Origin: an uncultured Solirubrobacteraceae bacterium
Lineage (GTDB): Bacteria > Actinomycetota > Thermoleophilia > Solirubrobacterales > Solirubrobacteraceae
Direction: 5' to 3'
Assembly (NCBI GenBank): GCA_902806215.1
Contig: CADCVT010000287.1
Location: 1-8,708 of the forward strand
Length of the DNA: 8,708 nucleotides
The notes under the pieces are model-generated. The model saw only the letters and a list, made by a program, of their open reading frames with translations. It ran no database searches and had not been told where the DNA came from. Shown in pieces: positions 1-5,974 of the stretch. The position numbers were made by a program, and so were the translations under genes. The number at the start of each line of letters is the position of its first letter. Positions within the stretch are counted from its first letter, which is position 1.

Positions 1-1133
1 AGGCGTACCAGATCAGCCAGTACGACGAGCCGCTGTGCGTCGGCGGCCGGCTGGGCGAGGTGCGCATCCACCGGGTGCACGTCGAGGAGGACGCGGCGAA
101 GCTCATCCACGCCGGCGGCAGCGGCCGCATCCATGGCTCGGACGCGAGCGTCGTCGACTTCAACCGGGGCGGCACGCCGCTGGCCGAGATCGTCTCCGAG
201 CCCGACGTCCGCTCGGCCGAGCAGGCGCGCGAGTGGCTGACGCTGCTGCGCGAGACGCTCCGCCAGCTCGGCGTCTCCGACGTCGACATGTCGCAGGGCT
301 CGCTGCGCTGCGACGCGAACGTCTCGATCCGGCCCAAGGGCGAGGAGCGCTTCGGCACGAAGACCGAGCTCAAGAACATGAACTCGTTCGCGTTCATCGA
401 GCAGGGCATCAAGGCCGAGGTCCAGCGCCAGATCGAGATCAAGGAGAGCGGCCGCGACGTCGAGCAGGAGACGCTGCACTTCGACCCGGTGAGCGGCCGC
501 ATCACGTCGCTGCGCTCCAAGGAGGAGGCGCACGACTACCGCTACTTCCCCGAGCCCGACCTCGTCCCGATCGCGATCACGCCCGAGATGCTCGACGCCG
601 CCCGCGCCGAGCTGCCCGAGCTGCCCGCGGCGCGGCAGGAGCGCTACGAGCAGCTCGGCGTCGACAGCGACAGCGCGCGCGATCTCGTGTTCCGGCCGGA
701 GCTCGCGACGTTCTTCGACGAGGCCCGCGAGACCGACGGCGTCGAGCCGGCGCCGCTCGCGAAGTTCCTCATCAACAACTCGGCGAAGGCGCTCGAGGCG
801 AAGCCCGACGCGGTCGCGAAGCTCGTCTCCCTCGTGGCCGCCCGTTCGGTGACGGCGCAGAACGCCGTGGTCGTGCTGGACGAGCTCAGCGAGGGCGAGA
901 CGGACCCGAGTGCGGTCATCGAGCGCGAGGGGCTCGGCACGATGGGCGGTGGCGACGAGCTCGACTCCGTCGTCGACGCCGCGCTCGCCGCCAACGCGGA
1001 TGCCGCCGAGAAGATCAAGGGCGGCAACATGAAGGCGATCGGCCCGATCATCGGCTTCGTGATGAAGGAGACCAAGGGCCGCGCCGACGGCGGCGAGGTC
1101 ACCAGGCTCGTGCGGGCGAAGCTCGGGCTCTAG
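1..1133 (+). CDS. gatB: Aspartyl/glutamyl-tRNA amidotransferase subunit B, 5' end cut off by the window
   Basis: GatB works in the GatCAB complex in the cytoplasm. It activates the side chain of Glu on misacylated tRNA-Gln (or Asp on tRNA-Asn) and amidates it with ammonia supplied by GatA. The frame is open from base 3, giving 376 residues; the family is usually about 480-500, so roughly 110 N-terminal residues lie outside the window. Visible family marks are the DFNRGGTPLAEI block (fragment residues about 52-63), the SLRCDANVSIRP block (about 100-111), TKTELKNMNSF just after it, and DYRYFPEPDL. The C-terminal third is the helical YqeY-like tRNA-binding tail, ending in a GGNMKAIGPIIGFVMK stretch and then RLVRAKLGL before TAG. 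An internal GTG at 60 is not the true start, because homology continues upstream of it (AYQISQYDEPLCVGG). The gatC and gatA partners are not in view. Identification is firm. Confidence 0.97.
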   Translation, partial: AYQISQYDEPLCVGGRLGEVRIHRVHVEEDAAKLIHAGGSGRIHGSDASVVDFNRGGTPLAEIVSEPDVRSAEQAREWLTLLRETLRQLGVSDVDMSQGSLRCDANVSIRPKGEERFGTKTELKNMNSFAFIEQGIKAEVQRQIEIKESGRDVEQETLHFDPVSGRITSLRSKEEAHDYRYFPEPDLVPIAITPEMLDAARAELPELPAARQERYEQLGVDSDSARDLVFRPELATFFDEARETDGVEPAPLAKFLINNSAKALEAKPDAVAKLVSLVAARSVTAQNAVVVLDELSEGETDPSAVIEREGLGTMGGGDELDSVVDAALAANADAAEKIKGGNMKAIGPIIGFVMKETKGRADGGEVTRLVRAKLGL

Positions 1134-1153
1134 GCCCGGTCGCAACTCCGCAA

Positions 1154-1181
1154 GTTCGATCAGGCGCCGGATCGCGCGAAC
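1154..1181. repeat. Imperfect inverted repeat between gatB and the HTH-DinB gene
   Basis: GTTCG at 1154-1158 is matched by CGAAC at 1177-1181, with an inner ATC/GAT pairing around a GGCGCC core. It lies 20 bases after the gatB stop and ends just before the proposed -10 of the next gene. It could be a weak terminator for gatB or an operator for the following AraC-type regulator. There is no T-run after it, and in DNA this GC-rich short dyads arise easily by chance. Confidence 0.3.
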
Positions 1182-1184
1182 GCG

Positions 1185-1190
1185 CAAGAT
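1185..1190 (+). promoter_or_regulatory. Candidate -10 element for a leaderless transcript
   Basis: CAAGAT lies exactly 7 bases before the ATG at 1198, so transcription would begin at or next to the start codon. The position equals that of the better matches at 4917 and 6434. It departs from TANNNT at the first base. No convincing -35 is visible. A GAGG at 1193-1196 sits only one base from the ATG, too close for a normal ribosome binding site, which favours leaderless initiation. Confidence 0.35.
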
Positions 1191-1197
1191 CTGAGGC

Positions 1198-2160
1198 ATG
1201 TCCTCGGTCCCGCCCGACCGCCTGCGTTCGCTCGTCGACCACATGCTCGGAGCGCTCGACGCGCAGCTCGACGGGCGCGCGCTTGCCCGCACGGCCTTCC
1301 TGAGCCGGTTCCACTTCGACCGGCTCGTCGCCGACGGGCTCGGCGAGTCGCCGGCCGCGTTCCGGCGACGCCTGCTGCTCGAGCGGGCGGCGTGGGACCT
1401 TCTGCGCGGCGAGCGGGTCACCGACGTGGGGCTCACCGCCGGCTACGCATCCACCGAGGCGTTCTCGCGCGCCTTCGCGCGTGCGTTCGCCGCCCCGCCG
1501 AGCCGGTTCGCCCGGTCGAGGCAGGACTTCCGGCTGCAGGCACGCAACGGCGTGCACTTCCACCCACCCGCCGGGCTGCTCGTGCCCGGAGACGAGAGGA
1601 GCGATCCGATGGACGTCACCGAGCGCCTGCTCGAGCACGACCACTGGCACACGACACGGCTGATCGACCAGGCCGCCGCGCTGACCGACGAGCAGCTCGA
1701 CCGCGAGATCCGGCCGGATCATCAGGTTCTGAGCTTCGACGGGGCAGAACCGACCGCCCGGCTCATGCTCGACCGCCTCGTCTGGACGAAGGAGGTCTGG
1801 GTCGCGGCGATGGACGGGACCGACATGCCCCAGCCGGGAGGCGACCGGACGGTGGCCGGCCTGCGGCGGCGCTTCAGCACGGCGGGGCCCGCGTTCCTGG
1901 CGGTCGCCGAACGCGTCCGTGCCAGAGGAGCCTGGGATGACGCGTTCGTCGACGCGTTGTGTGATCCGCCGCAGAGCTTCACGTTCGGCGCGGTGATCGC
2001 CCACGTCGTGACGTTCTCCGCGCACCGGCGGCAGGTCCTCGTCGGCGCGCTCGAGGAGCTGGGGGTCGGCGAGCCGGCGACGAACTGCCCGATCGAGTGG
2101 GAGCGGCTGCGCTCGGTAGAGCGGGCGCTACCGGCCGAGCGGCTGCGGGGGACGGCATGA
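1198..2160 (+). CDS. AraC-type helix-turn-helix protein with C-terminal DinB-like domain
   Basis: A 320-residue protein with two parts. Residues about 10-108 form an AraC/XylS-type DNA-binding region: a first helix-turn-helix around 27-50 and the second, signature-bearing one at 74-106 (VTDVGLTAGYASTEAFSRAF, then PPSRFAR). After a linker, residues about 138-290 look like a DinB-like four-helix bundle, opening with a His-rich helix (H147, H149, H151) and closing with the HVVTFSAHRRQ helix (H269, H276). DinB-fold proteins usually bind a metal through three His; the usual HxxxHR pair appears reduced to one His here because Thr occupies the earlier position, so metal binding is uncertain. The fusion suggests a transcription factor whose C-terminal bundle senses a small thiol or metal, or acts as an enzyme; this is inference. 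The ATG is supported by the -10-like hexamer 7 bases upstream. The stop overlaps the start of the next frame as ATGA, indicating translational coupling. Confidence 0.85.
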   Translation: MSSVPPDRLRSLVDHMLGALDAQLDGRALARTAFLSRFHFDRLVADGLGESPAAFRRRLLLERAAWDLLRGERVTDVGLTAGYASTEAFSRAFARAFAAPPSRFARSRQDFRLQARNGVHFHPPAGLLVPGDERSDPMDVTERLLEHDHWHTTRLIDQAAALTDEQLDREIRPDHQVLSFDGAEPTARLMLDRLVWTKEVWVAAMDGTDMPQPGGDRTVAGLRRRFSTAGPAFLAVAERVRARGAWDDAFVDALCDPPQSFTFGAVIAHVVTFSAHRRQVLVGALEELGVGEPATNCPIEWERLRSVERALPAERLRGTA

Positions 2161-2327
2161 GCGCTCCGGTCTCCGCCGATGTCCGCGGGGCGGTCGAGGC
2201 GTGGTGGAGGGCGATGGCGGACAAGGACCTCGCCGCCCTCGAGGCGCTCGCGCTCCCCGACTACCGGGTGAGCAGGCTCGCCGGCGACTGCCGCGCCGCC
2301 ACATCGCGTTCGAGTTCCAGGATGTAG
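2157..2327 (+). pseudogene. Truncated SnoaL/NTF2-like (DUF4440-type) gene remnant
   Basis: This frame starts at an ATG overlapping the stop of the upstream gene (ATGA) and encodes 56 residues. The first 38 or so (VRGAVEAWWRAMADKDLAAL, then EALALPDYRV) look like the N-terminal helices of SnoaL/NTF2-like proteins, which run to about 110-140 residues. After the conserved-looking DYR the sequence turns into Arg/Ser-rich text (ATSRSSSRM) that is simply the antisense of the monooxygenase C-terminus. The gene therefore seems to have lost its 3' two thirds, probably by a deletion or rearrangement that joined it to the minus-strand gene at about 2261-2290. The coupled start shows it was once the second gene of an operon with the HTH-DinB protein. 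It could still be translated as a short peptide, but a folded NTF2 domain is not possible. Confidence 0.55.
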
Positions 2328-3553
2328 GCCTGCCGGTCGCGCCAGTACGGGTGCGGCCGCCCGAACTGCCGCTGCAGCTTGCGGCCCTCGCGGCGCATGA
2401 GTGCGTCGAGGTCCTTGCGCAGCCGCAGGTCGCCGTCGAGGTGCGCGGCGATCCAGTTCGCCTGCGCCTCGGCCATGGGCAGGAGCGCTCCGGCGCCGAC
2501 CGCGAGCGCGACGAAGTAGAGGCCGTTCGCGCCCGGGTGCAGGACGCCGCGGTAGACCGGCGCGTGGTCCTCGCCGAACCCGGCGACGAGCTCGTCGGGG
2601 AGGTAGTCGTACCGCGTCTCGAAGCCGGTGGCCTCGATCAGCGCGTCGGCGCGGCGGCTCGTGCCGTCCTCGAAGTGCACGACGTCGCCGTCGAGCCGCA
2701 CGATCCGCGGGCGGATCTCGACCTGCCCGCGCTTCAGCACCCGGACGAAGCCGTCCGAGCCGAGCGCGGGGCGGTCGAGGACGCGGTGGTCGGGCTCCGG
2801 CAGGCCGTACGCGCCGGGCGGGCCGGCGGTGAGCGTCATCAACGCCCGCAGGACCCGGCGGCGCACCCAGAACGGGTACACGCGCGCGGCGATCCGCGTG
2901 TCGAGCAGGTCGTAGGGCACGTGCGGCGCGAGGTGCTTCGTGATGACGTGCTGGCCCGTCCCGCCGGCGACGGTCACGCTGCGCGCGTGCTCGACGAGCT
3001 CGGCGGCGATCTCCCCGCCCGAGGTGCCGATGCCGCCGACCACGACGTCCTTGCCGGCGAACGGCCGCGGCGACCGGTACTCGGCGGTGTGGATCCGCAG
3101 CCCGTCGAACGTCCCCGGCCAGTCGCGATGGCGCGGCGCGCTCAGGACGCCGGTCGCGGCGACGACCGCGCGGAAGCGCTCGGGCGCGCGGCCGTCGACC
3201 TCGACGGCCCAGCCGTCGCCGTCCGGGACCGCCCGTCGCACGCGCGCGCCGGTCTCGATCGCCGGGTGGAGGTTGAACCGGTCGGCGAACGCCTCGAGGA
3301 AGGCGAGCATCTCGGTGTGGTGGGGGAAGTGCCGCGCGCGGACCGGCATCCGCATCGCCCGCAGGCCCGAGCGCCAGCGGGACGTGTTCGCCTCCAGCGA
3401 GTCGTAGGCGAACGACTCCGGTCCCTGGCGCCACATGCCGCCGATGGCGTTGCGCGCCTCGAAGAGGCGGAACGGGATCGCCCGCCGCTGGAGCGCGTAC
3501 GCGGCGACCAGGCCGCTCCCACCCGCACCGATGACGCACACCCGCTCGGTCAC
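2261..3553 (-). CDS. Flavin-containing monooxygenase (class B, FMO-like)
   Basis: A 430-residue FAD- and NADPH-dependent monooxygenase, of a type that inserts one oxygen atom into a small nucleophilic or carbonyl substrate. The FAD-binding Rossmann motif is VIGAGGSGL (G9, G11, G14), followed by RLFEARNAIGGMW. The family fingerprint FxGxxxHxxxY is present as F149, G151, H155, Y159. A second nucleotide-binding motif, GGIGTSGG (174-180), fits NADPH, and EATGF (307-311) is the usual late motif. The length is typical. The Tyr at the end of the fingerprint fits FMO-type enzymes better than Baeyer-Villiger ones, which normally have Trp; the substrate cannot be told. The GTG start at 3553 is chosen because the Rossmann strand begins five residues in. 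The last residues (RQSPASLLTR) and the TAG stop lie within the neighbouring gene remnant, so the native C-terminus may have been replaced. It is transcribed alone, divergently from the gene at 3578. Confidence 0.9.
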   Translation of the reverse strand: MTERVCVIGAGGSGLVAAYALQRRAIPFRLFEARNAIGGMWRQGPESFAYDSLEANTSRWRSGLRAMRMPVRARHFPHHTEMLAFLEAFADRFNLHPAIETGARVRRAVPDGDGWAVEVDGRAPERFRAVVAATGVLSAPRHRDWPGTFDGLRIHTAEYRSPRPFAGKDVVVGGIGTSGGEIAAELVEHARSVTVAGGTGQHVITKHLAPHVPYDLLDTRIAARVYPFWVRRRVLRALMTLTAGPPGAYGLPEPDHRVLDRPALGSDGFVRVLKRGQVEIRPRIVRLDGDVVHFEDGTSRRADALIEATGFETRYDYLPDELVAGFGEDHAPVYRGVLHPGANGLYFVALAVGAGALLPMAEAQANWIAAHLDGDLRLRKDLDALMRREGRKLQRQFGRPHPYWRDRQAYILELERDVAARQSPASLLTR

Positions 3554-3577
3554 ACCGGGCTCGTACCCTCAGACGGC
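3554..3577. promoter_or_regulatory. 24-base divergent promoter region with overlapping -10 elements
   Basis: Only 24 bases separate the GTG of the monooxygenase (minus) from the GTG of the membrane protein (plus). On the plus strand TACCCT at 3564-3569 lies 8 bases before its GTG. On the minus strand TACGAG (3561-3566 read backwards) lies 7 bases before the FMO coding start if the gap is counted to its GTG (bases 3554-3560). Both share the palindromic GTAC at 3563-3566. Neither start has a good Shine-Dalgarno sequence at normal spacing, so both transcripts may be leaderless and compete for polymerase. The plus-strand match is good, the minus-strand one weaker because its last base is G. Confidence 0.4.
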
Positions 3578-4261
3578 GTGTCGACGCCCAGACAGCAGCA
3601 GGGCGGGCTGTCGCTCCAGACGCTCGTCATCGCCTCCCTGGCCTCCGTCGCGGCCGCCATCGTCGTCCACAAGCTGTGGAAGGGCGGCGCCATCCTCGGC
3701 GCGGCGATCACGCCGGTCATCGTCGCGATCGTCTCCGAGACGCTGCGCAAGCCGGTCGAGCGGGTCACGAGCGTGCGCGTCGACCGCCGCGCGGGCACCG
3801 AGGTGCATCGCGGCGGCTCCGTCGCCGCGCCCGAGCCGGCGGAGGGTGACCGCTTCGGCATCTGGGAGGCCGACAAGCAGCCGTGGACGCAGCGCCGGTC
3901 GACCAAGCTCGCCGTCGTCACCGGCCTGCTCGCGTTCGTCATCGGCGCGTTCGCGCTGACCGCCAGCGAGCTCGTCTTCGGCGGCAGCGTCGGCGGCGGC
4001 AACGACCGCCTCACACTGCCGGTCGGCGGCGCGAAGGAGACGTCCTCCGAGACCCGGACGACCACCACCGAGACCAAGCCGCAGGAGGACCAGACGCCGA
4101 CCGAGACGACACCCACCGTGCCGCCGCAGGAGCAGACCCCGACCGAAGCGGTGCCGCCGACGGACACCGCACCCGTCCCGCCGGTCACGCCGACGCCGAC
4201 CGAGCCCGCTCCCGACCCGAACGCCCAGCCCACGCCGGCCGAGCCGGCGCCGACGCCATGA
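3578..4261 (+). CDS. Membrane protein with Thr/Pro-rich C-terminal tail, function unknown
   Basis: A 227-residue protein starting at GTG. Residues about 13-54 are hydrophobic, with a short break at HKLWKGG (31-37), and probably form two membrane segments. A charged cytoplasm-like stretch (55-108) follows, then a third membrane segment at about 110-132, then a low-complexity tail (about 150-227) of Thr, Pro and Glu with three TPTE motifs. With three segments the tail would be on the opposite face from residues 55-108, and a polar Pro/Thr tail would fit the cell exterior or wall space. The N-terminal block resembles a hydrophobic domain I associate with Solirubrobacterales hypothetical proteins; that is recollection, not a search. 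The start is fixed by the divergent gene 24 bases away; the open frame continues upstream only as antisense of the monooxygenase. The stop overlaps the next start as ATGA, so the two are almost certainly co-translated. Confidence 0.8.
   Translation: MSTPRQQQGGLSLQTLVIASLASVAAAIVVHKLWKGGAILGAAITPVIVAIVSETLRKPVERVTSVRVDRRAGTEVHRGGSVAAPEPAEGDRFGIWEADKQPWTQRRSTKLAVVTGLLAFVIGAFALTASELVFGGSVGGGNDRLTLPVGGAKETSSETRTTTTETKPQEDQTPTETTPTVPPQEQTPTEAVPPTDTAPVPPVTPTPTEPAPDPNAQPTPAEPAPTP
4043..4258 (+). repeat. Low-complexity Thr/Pro/Glu-coding repeat tract
   Basis: The last 70 or so codons of the membrane protein repeat short units of ACC/ACG, CCG/CCC and GAG. They encode clusters such as TTTTE, and TPTE three times, followed by alternating PAP and PTP units. 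The tract is coding throughout and in frame. Such tails act as flexible, often extracytoplasmic, spacers and tend to vary in length between strains. Confidence 0.6.
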
Positions 4262-4887
4262 CCGCCACCGAGGTCCGCGACCAGCGGCGCGCCGACGTGC
4301 TGCGCCGGTACGGACCGTACGCCGTCGTGCTCGGCGTGGGAGCGCTCATCGTCATCGGGATCCTGCTGTTCGCCAACCGCCAGCCGCACATCTGGATCCT
4401 CCCGCCGCTCGTGCTGACCGGCCTGCTGCTGACGCTGCTCGCGCTCTCGGACCGCCGCCGCGACGACGCGAGCGCGCGCGCCGCGGCCGATCGGCTCGGG
4501 CTGCGCGGCACCGGCGCGCACCCGCTCCCGCCGCTCTCGCCGGTCCTGAAGGCGGCCGAGCCGGCGAACATGCTCGCCGGGAACCTCAAGGACGGCGGGC
4601 CGCTGCGCGTCGCCCACGCGCGGACGGCCAAGCGAGGCGCGCTGACGGTGGCGATGACGGAGATCGTGGCGGAGGACACGCTCGCGGCCGACCCGTTCGG
4701 CGTCCTCGGGCTCGAGAGCACCGCGCCCGAACCGCTCGTCGCATGGGTCCGCGGACACGAGCTCGGGTTCGGCCTCGTCGCCGAGGGCGGCACGCTCGTG
4801 CTCGCGGCGCCGGCGCGCCGCGGCGAGGAGCCCGACTTCGGGCCGCTCATCGAGGCGGCCGCCGAAGCCCGGCGCAGGCTCGCCTGA
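4258..4887 (+). CDS. Two-segment membrane protein with soluble C-terminal domain, function unknown
   Basis: A 209-residue protein whose ATG overlaps the previous stop (ATGA). The N-terminus is charged and basic (RDQRRADVLRRY), followed by membrane segments at about 20-38 and 45-63 joined by a short loop (NRQPHIW). The basic LSDRRRDD after the second segment suggests that both termini are cytoplasmic. Residues 75-209 form a soluble domain with alternating strand-like (LTVAMTEIVAE, LVAWVRG, TLVLAAP) and helical parts and a late EAAAEARRRL helix. I recognise no catalytic motif or Cys/His cluster. It vaguely recalls membrane-anchored DUF3137-like proteins in layout, which is a weak guess. Coupling to the upstream gene suggests that the two proteins form a complex. 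Confidence 0.8.
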   Translation: MTATEVRDQRRADVLRRYGPYAVVLGVGALIVIGILLFANRQPHIWILPPLVLTGLLLTLLALSDRRRDDASARAAADRLGLRGTGAHPLPPLSPVLKAAEPANMLAGNLKDGGPLRVAHARTAKRGALTVAMTEIVAEDTLAADPFGVLGLESTAPEPLVAWVRGHELGFGLVAEGGTLVLAAPARRGEEPDFGPLIEAAAEARRRLA

Positions 4888-4916
4888 AACAGGCGCACCG
4901 AGACCGCGGAAGGGCG

Positions 4917-4922
4917 TAGGCT
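4917..4922 (+). promoter_or_regulatory. Candidate -10 element (TAGGCT) for a leaderless transcript
   Basis: TAGGCT fits TANNNT and ends 7 bases before the ATG at 4930, so the transcript would start at the ATG. The only purine-rich stretch nearby (GGAAGGG, 4908-4914) is 15 bases or more from the ATG, too far for a usual ribosome binding site. No clear -35 is seen. Confidence 0.45.
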
Positions 4923-4929
4923 CCCCGGC

Positions 4930-5154
4930 ATGTCGCGACTCATCCGCATGGACCACACCGGCCACACGACCGTGGCGCAGTGGGACGCGGCCGACCCAGC
5001 GTCGGTCGAGGTCGCCGTCGAGGCGTTCCGCAAGGAGCTCGACCGCGGCTACTTCGCCATGGTGACCACCGGCCCCGGCCACGCCGAGCAGGTCCGCGAG
5101 CTGCCCGTCGACGCCCCCGTGGTGATCATGCGGCTGCCCATCTCCGGCGGGTAG
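4930..5154 (+). CDS. Small 74-residue protein ending in Gly-Gly, function unknown
   Basis: The sequence suggests two short strands (about 2-7 and 11-17), a long helix (23-38, beginning after DPASVEVAVEAF), a strand (41-46), a turn at GPGH, and strands around 53-57 and 63-68, before the terminal LPISGG. That order, strand-strand-helix-strand-strand with a C-terminal di-glycine, matches the general plan of ubiquitin-like beta-grasp proteins, but I see no family signature and the fold is an inference. I have a general impression of small hypothetical proteins with similar PxxGG ends in actinobacteria. The start is supported by TAGGCT 7 bases upstream and by the charged MSRLIRMD opening. The TAG stop shares one base with the GTG of the next gene, so the two are translationally coupled. 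No E1-, E2- or deubiquitinase-like gene is in the window. Confidence 0.75.
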   Translation: MSRLIRMDHTGHTTVAQWDAADPASVEVAVEAFRKELDRGYFAMVTTGPGHAEQVRELPVDAPVVIMRLPISGG

Positions 5155-5798
5155 TGGCCGCCGAGACGCTCCCGGAGGTCTCGGGCGTCTCGTGGCGCCC
5201 GCGTATGGACGACGCGCGGCTGCGCCTCTACGCGCGCGCCTGGACCGCGACGACCGCCGCGCACGTCGTCCCCTTCGTCGTCACCGCCGCGGTGCTCGTC
5301 CTCATCGAGCCCTGGCTCGCGCCGATGTCGGCGCTCGCGCTCGTCCAGGCCTGGGTGATCCCCGAGCTCTACGCCAACCGCGGCGCGAAGCTCGTCCGAC
5401 CCAAGCGTCGCCAGGGCGAGGCGGCCGAGCGGACCGCGCTCGGGCTGCTCGGCGACCTGCTCGACCACGACGGGCGCGAGCTGCACGCGCGGACGGGGCT
5501 CGCGCTCGAGCCCGGCCGGTTCGGGACGTGGCTCGTGGGGGAGGCCGGAGCACTGCTCGTCCGCCCGAACCGCCGGACCGTCCACTGCTTCTGCGTCCGC
5601 GTGAACGACCCCGACCTGCCGAGCTCTGACCGCATCAGCCACCTGCTGCTCGCCCTGCGCTCCGACGAGGCGGGCTTCGCCACCGTGGCCAACCAGGGCT
5701 TTGCCGGCGCGCGCTGGCGGGTGCGGCGCCGGCTGCCCAAGCGGATGCGCCCCGCGCTCGACGCCGCGGCTCGACACGCGGGACAACAGGCGCGCTGA
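5154..5798 (+). CDS. Two-segment membrane protein with cytoplasmic domain, function unknown
   Basis: A 214-residue protein. Translation likely starts at the GTG whose G is the last base of the preceding TAG (GTAGTG). The next ATG, at 5205, would remove 17 residues and is the alternative. Membrane segments are at about 36-52 (VVPFVVTAAVLVLI) and 56-72 (MSALALVQAWVIP), forming a hairpin. They are followed by the ELYANRGAKLVRPK motif and a strongly basic, helix-rich domain. Residues 95-190 include the DLLDHDGRELHARTG stretch, a strand-like GTWLVGEAGALLV, two nearby Cys (HCFCVRV) and a very basic end (RWRVRRRLPKRMR). The soluble part probably faces the cytoplasm and could contact nucleic acid or acidic lipid, which is speculation. 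No enzyme motif is evident. Coupling with the small Gly-Gly protein suggests a joint role. Confidence 0.78.
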   Translation: MAAETLPEVSGVSWRPRMDDARLRLYARAWTATTAAHVVPFVVTAAVLVLIEPWLAPMSALALVQAWVIPELYANRGAKLVRPKRRQGEAAERTALGLLGDLLDHDGRELHARTGLALEPGRFGTWLVGEAGALLVRPNRRTVHCFCVRVNDPDLPSSDRISHLLLALRSDEAGFATVANQGFAGARWRVRRRLPKRMRPALDAAARHAGQQAR

Positions 5799-5828
5799 GA
5801 GTCTGGACACGCGGGCCGTAGAGGGCAG

Positions 5829-5844
5829 GTCGCCCACGGGCGAC
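5829..5844. repeat. Perfect inverted repeat just before a small ORF
   Basis: GTCGCCC (5829-5835) and GGGCGAC (5838-5844) are perfect complements around an AC centre. In RNA this gives a 6-bp stem with a 4-base loop. It ends two bases before the ATG at 5846, so it could cover the initiation region or act as an operator. There is no T-run, so a classical terminator for the upstream gene is unlikely. Confidence 0.4.
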
Positions 5845-5845
5845 C

Positions 5846-5974
5846 ATGCTCCCCATGACCCGCATGACCCTCATCGAGAAGCCGCCGACGTCGGGCACGA
5901 ACCCGAACGTCCGCCGCTTCACCATCGTCCCGCTCCCGCCGAAGTTCGCCCACCTCCGCCGGCAGCACGACTAG
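5846..5974 (+). CDS. Probable small basic protein of up to 42 residues, function unknown
   Basis: A short frame with three in-frame ATGs (5846, 5855, 5864) and a TAG at 5972. From 5855, all 39 sense codons end in G or C, as in the real genes around it. The frame lies in an otherwise unused gap and has an in-frame stop upstream at 5819. The peptide is Pro-rich and basic (LIEKPPTSGTNPNVRRF, then VPLPPKFAHLRRQ) with a short hydrophobic centre (FTIVPLPP) and no signal peptide. No Shine-Dalgarno sequence is obvious, and a dyad sits directly before the first ATG. Its stop abuts a 9-bp GC hairpin, as expected for a transcript end. I do not recognise the family. The alternative is chance: a 40-codon frame is easy to find in GC-rich DNA. 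Confidence 0.45.
   Translation: MLPMTRMTLIEKPPTSGTNPNVRRFTIVPLPPKFAHLRRQHD

Noticed and set aside
35..1303. Long plus-strand frame across gatB (422 codons)
   Set aside because: Arg/Gly/Ala-rich composition with no domain; it is an out-of-frame shadow of gatB, which has clear family motifs in the frame starting at base 3.
1099..2025. 308-codon minus-strand frame
   Set aside because: Antisense to the HTH-DinB gene; composition typical of GC-rich antisense, no recognisable fold.
1722..3539. 605-codon minus-strand frame
   Set aside because: Runs out of frame through the monooxygenase and antisense through the HTH-DinB gene; the monooxygenase frame carries FAD, NADPH and FMO motifs, this one carries none.
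2201..3577. Upstream part of the open frame that continues into the membrane protein at 3578
   Set aside because: It is the antisense of the monooxygenase; hydrophobic, natural-looking protein begins only at the GTG at 3578.
3550..5082. 510-codon minus-strand frame with Val/Gly-rich repeats
   Set aside because: Mirror of the two coupled membrane-protein genes; its repeats are the reverse complement of the Thr/Pro tail.
4930..5154. Pup (prokaryotic ubiquitin-like protein) as identity of the Gly-Gly protein
   Set aside because: Pup ends in GGQ or GGE, is largely disordered and sits by proteasome genes; here the chain ends in GG, looks structured, and no such genes are nearby.
5049..5837. 262-codon minus-strand frame
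   Set aside because: Antisense to the membrane protein at 5154, which has clear membrane segments and coupling to its neighbour.
5635..5925. Minus-strand frame opening with MVKRRTFGFVPDVGG
   Set aside because: The natural-looking opening is antisense to the small ORF, and the rest is antisense to the 5154 gene with poor composition.
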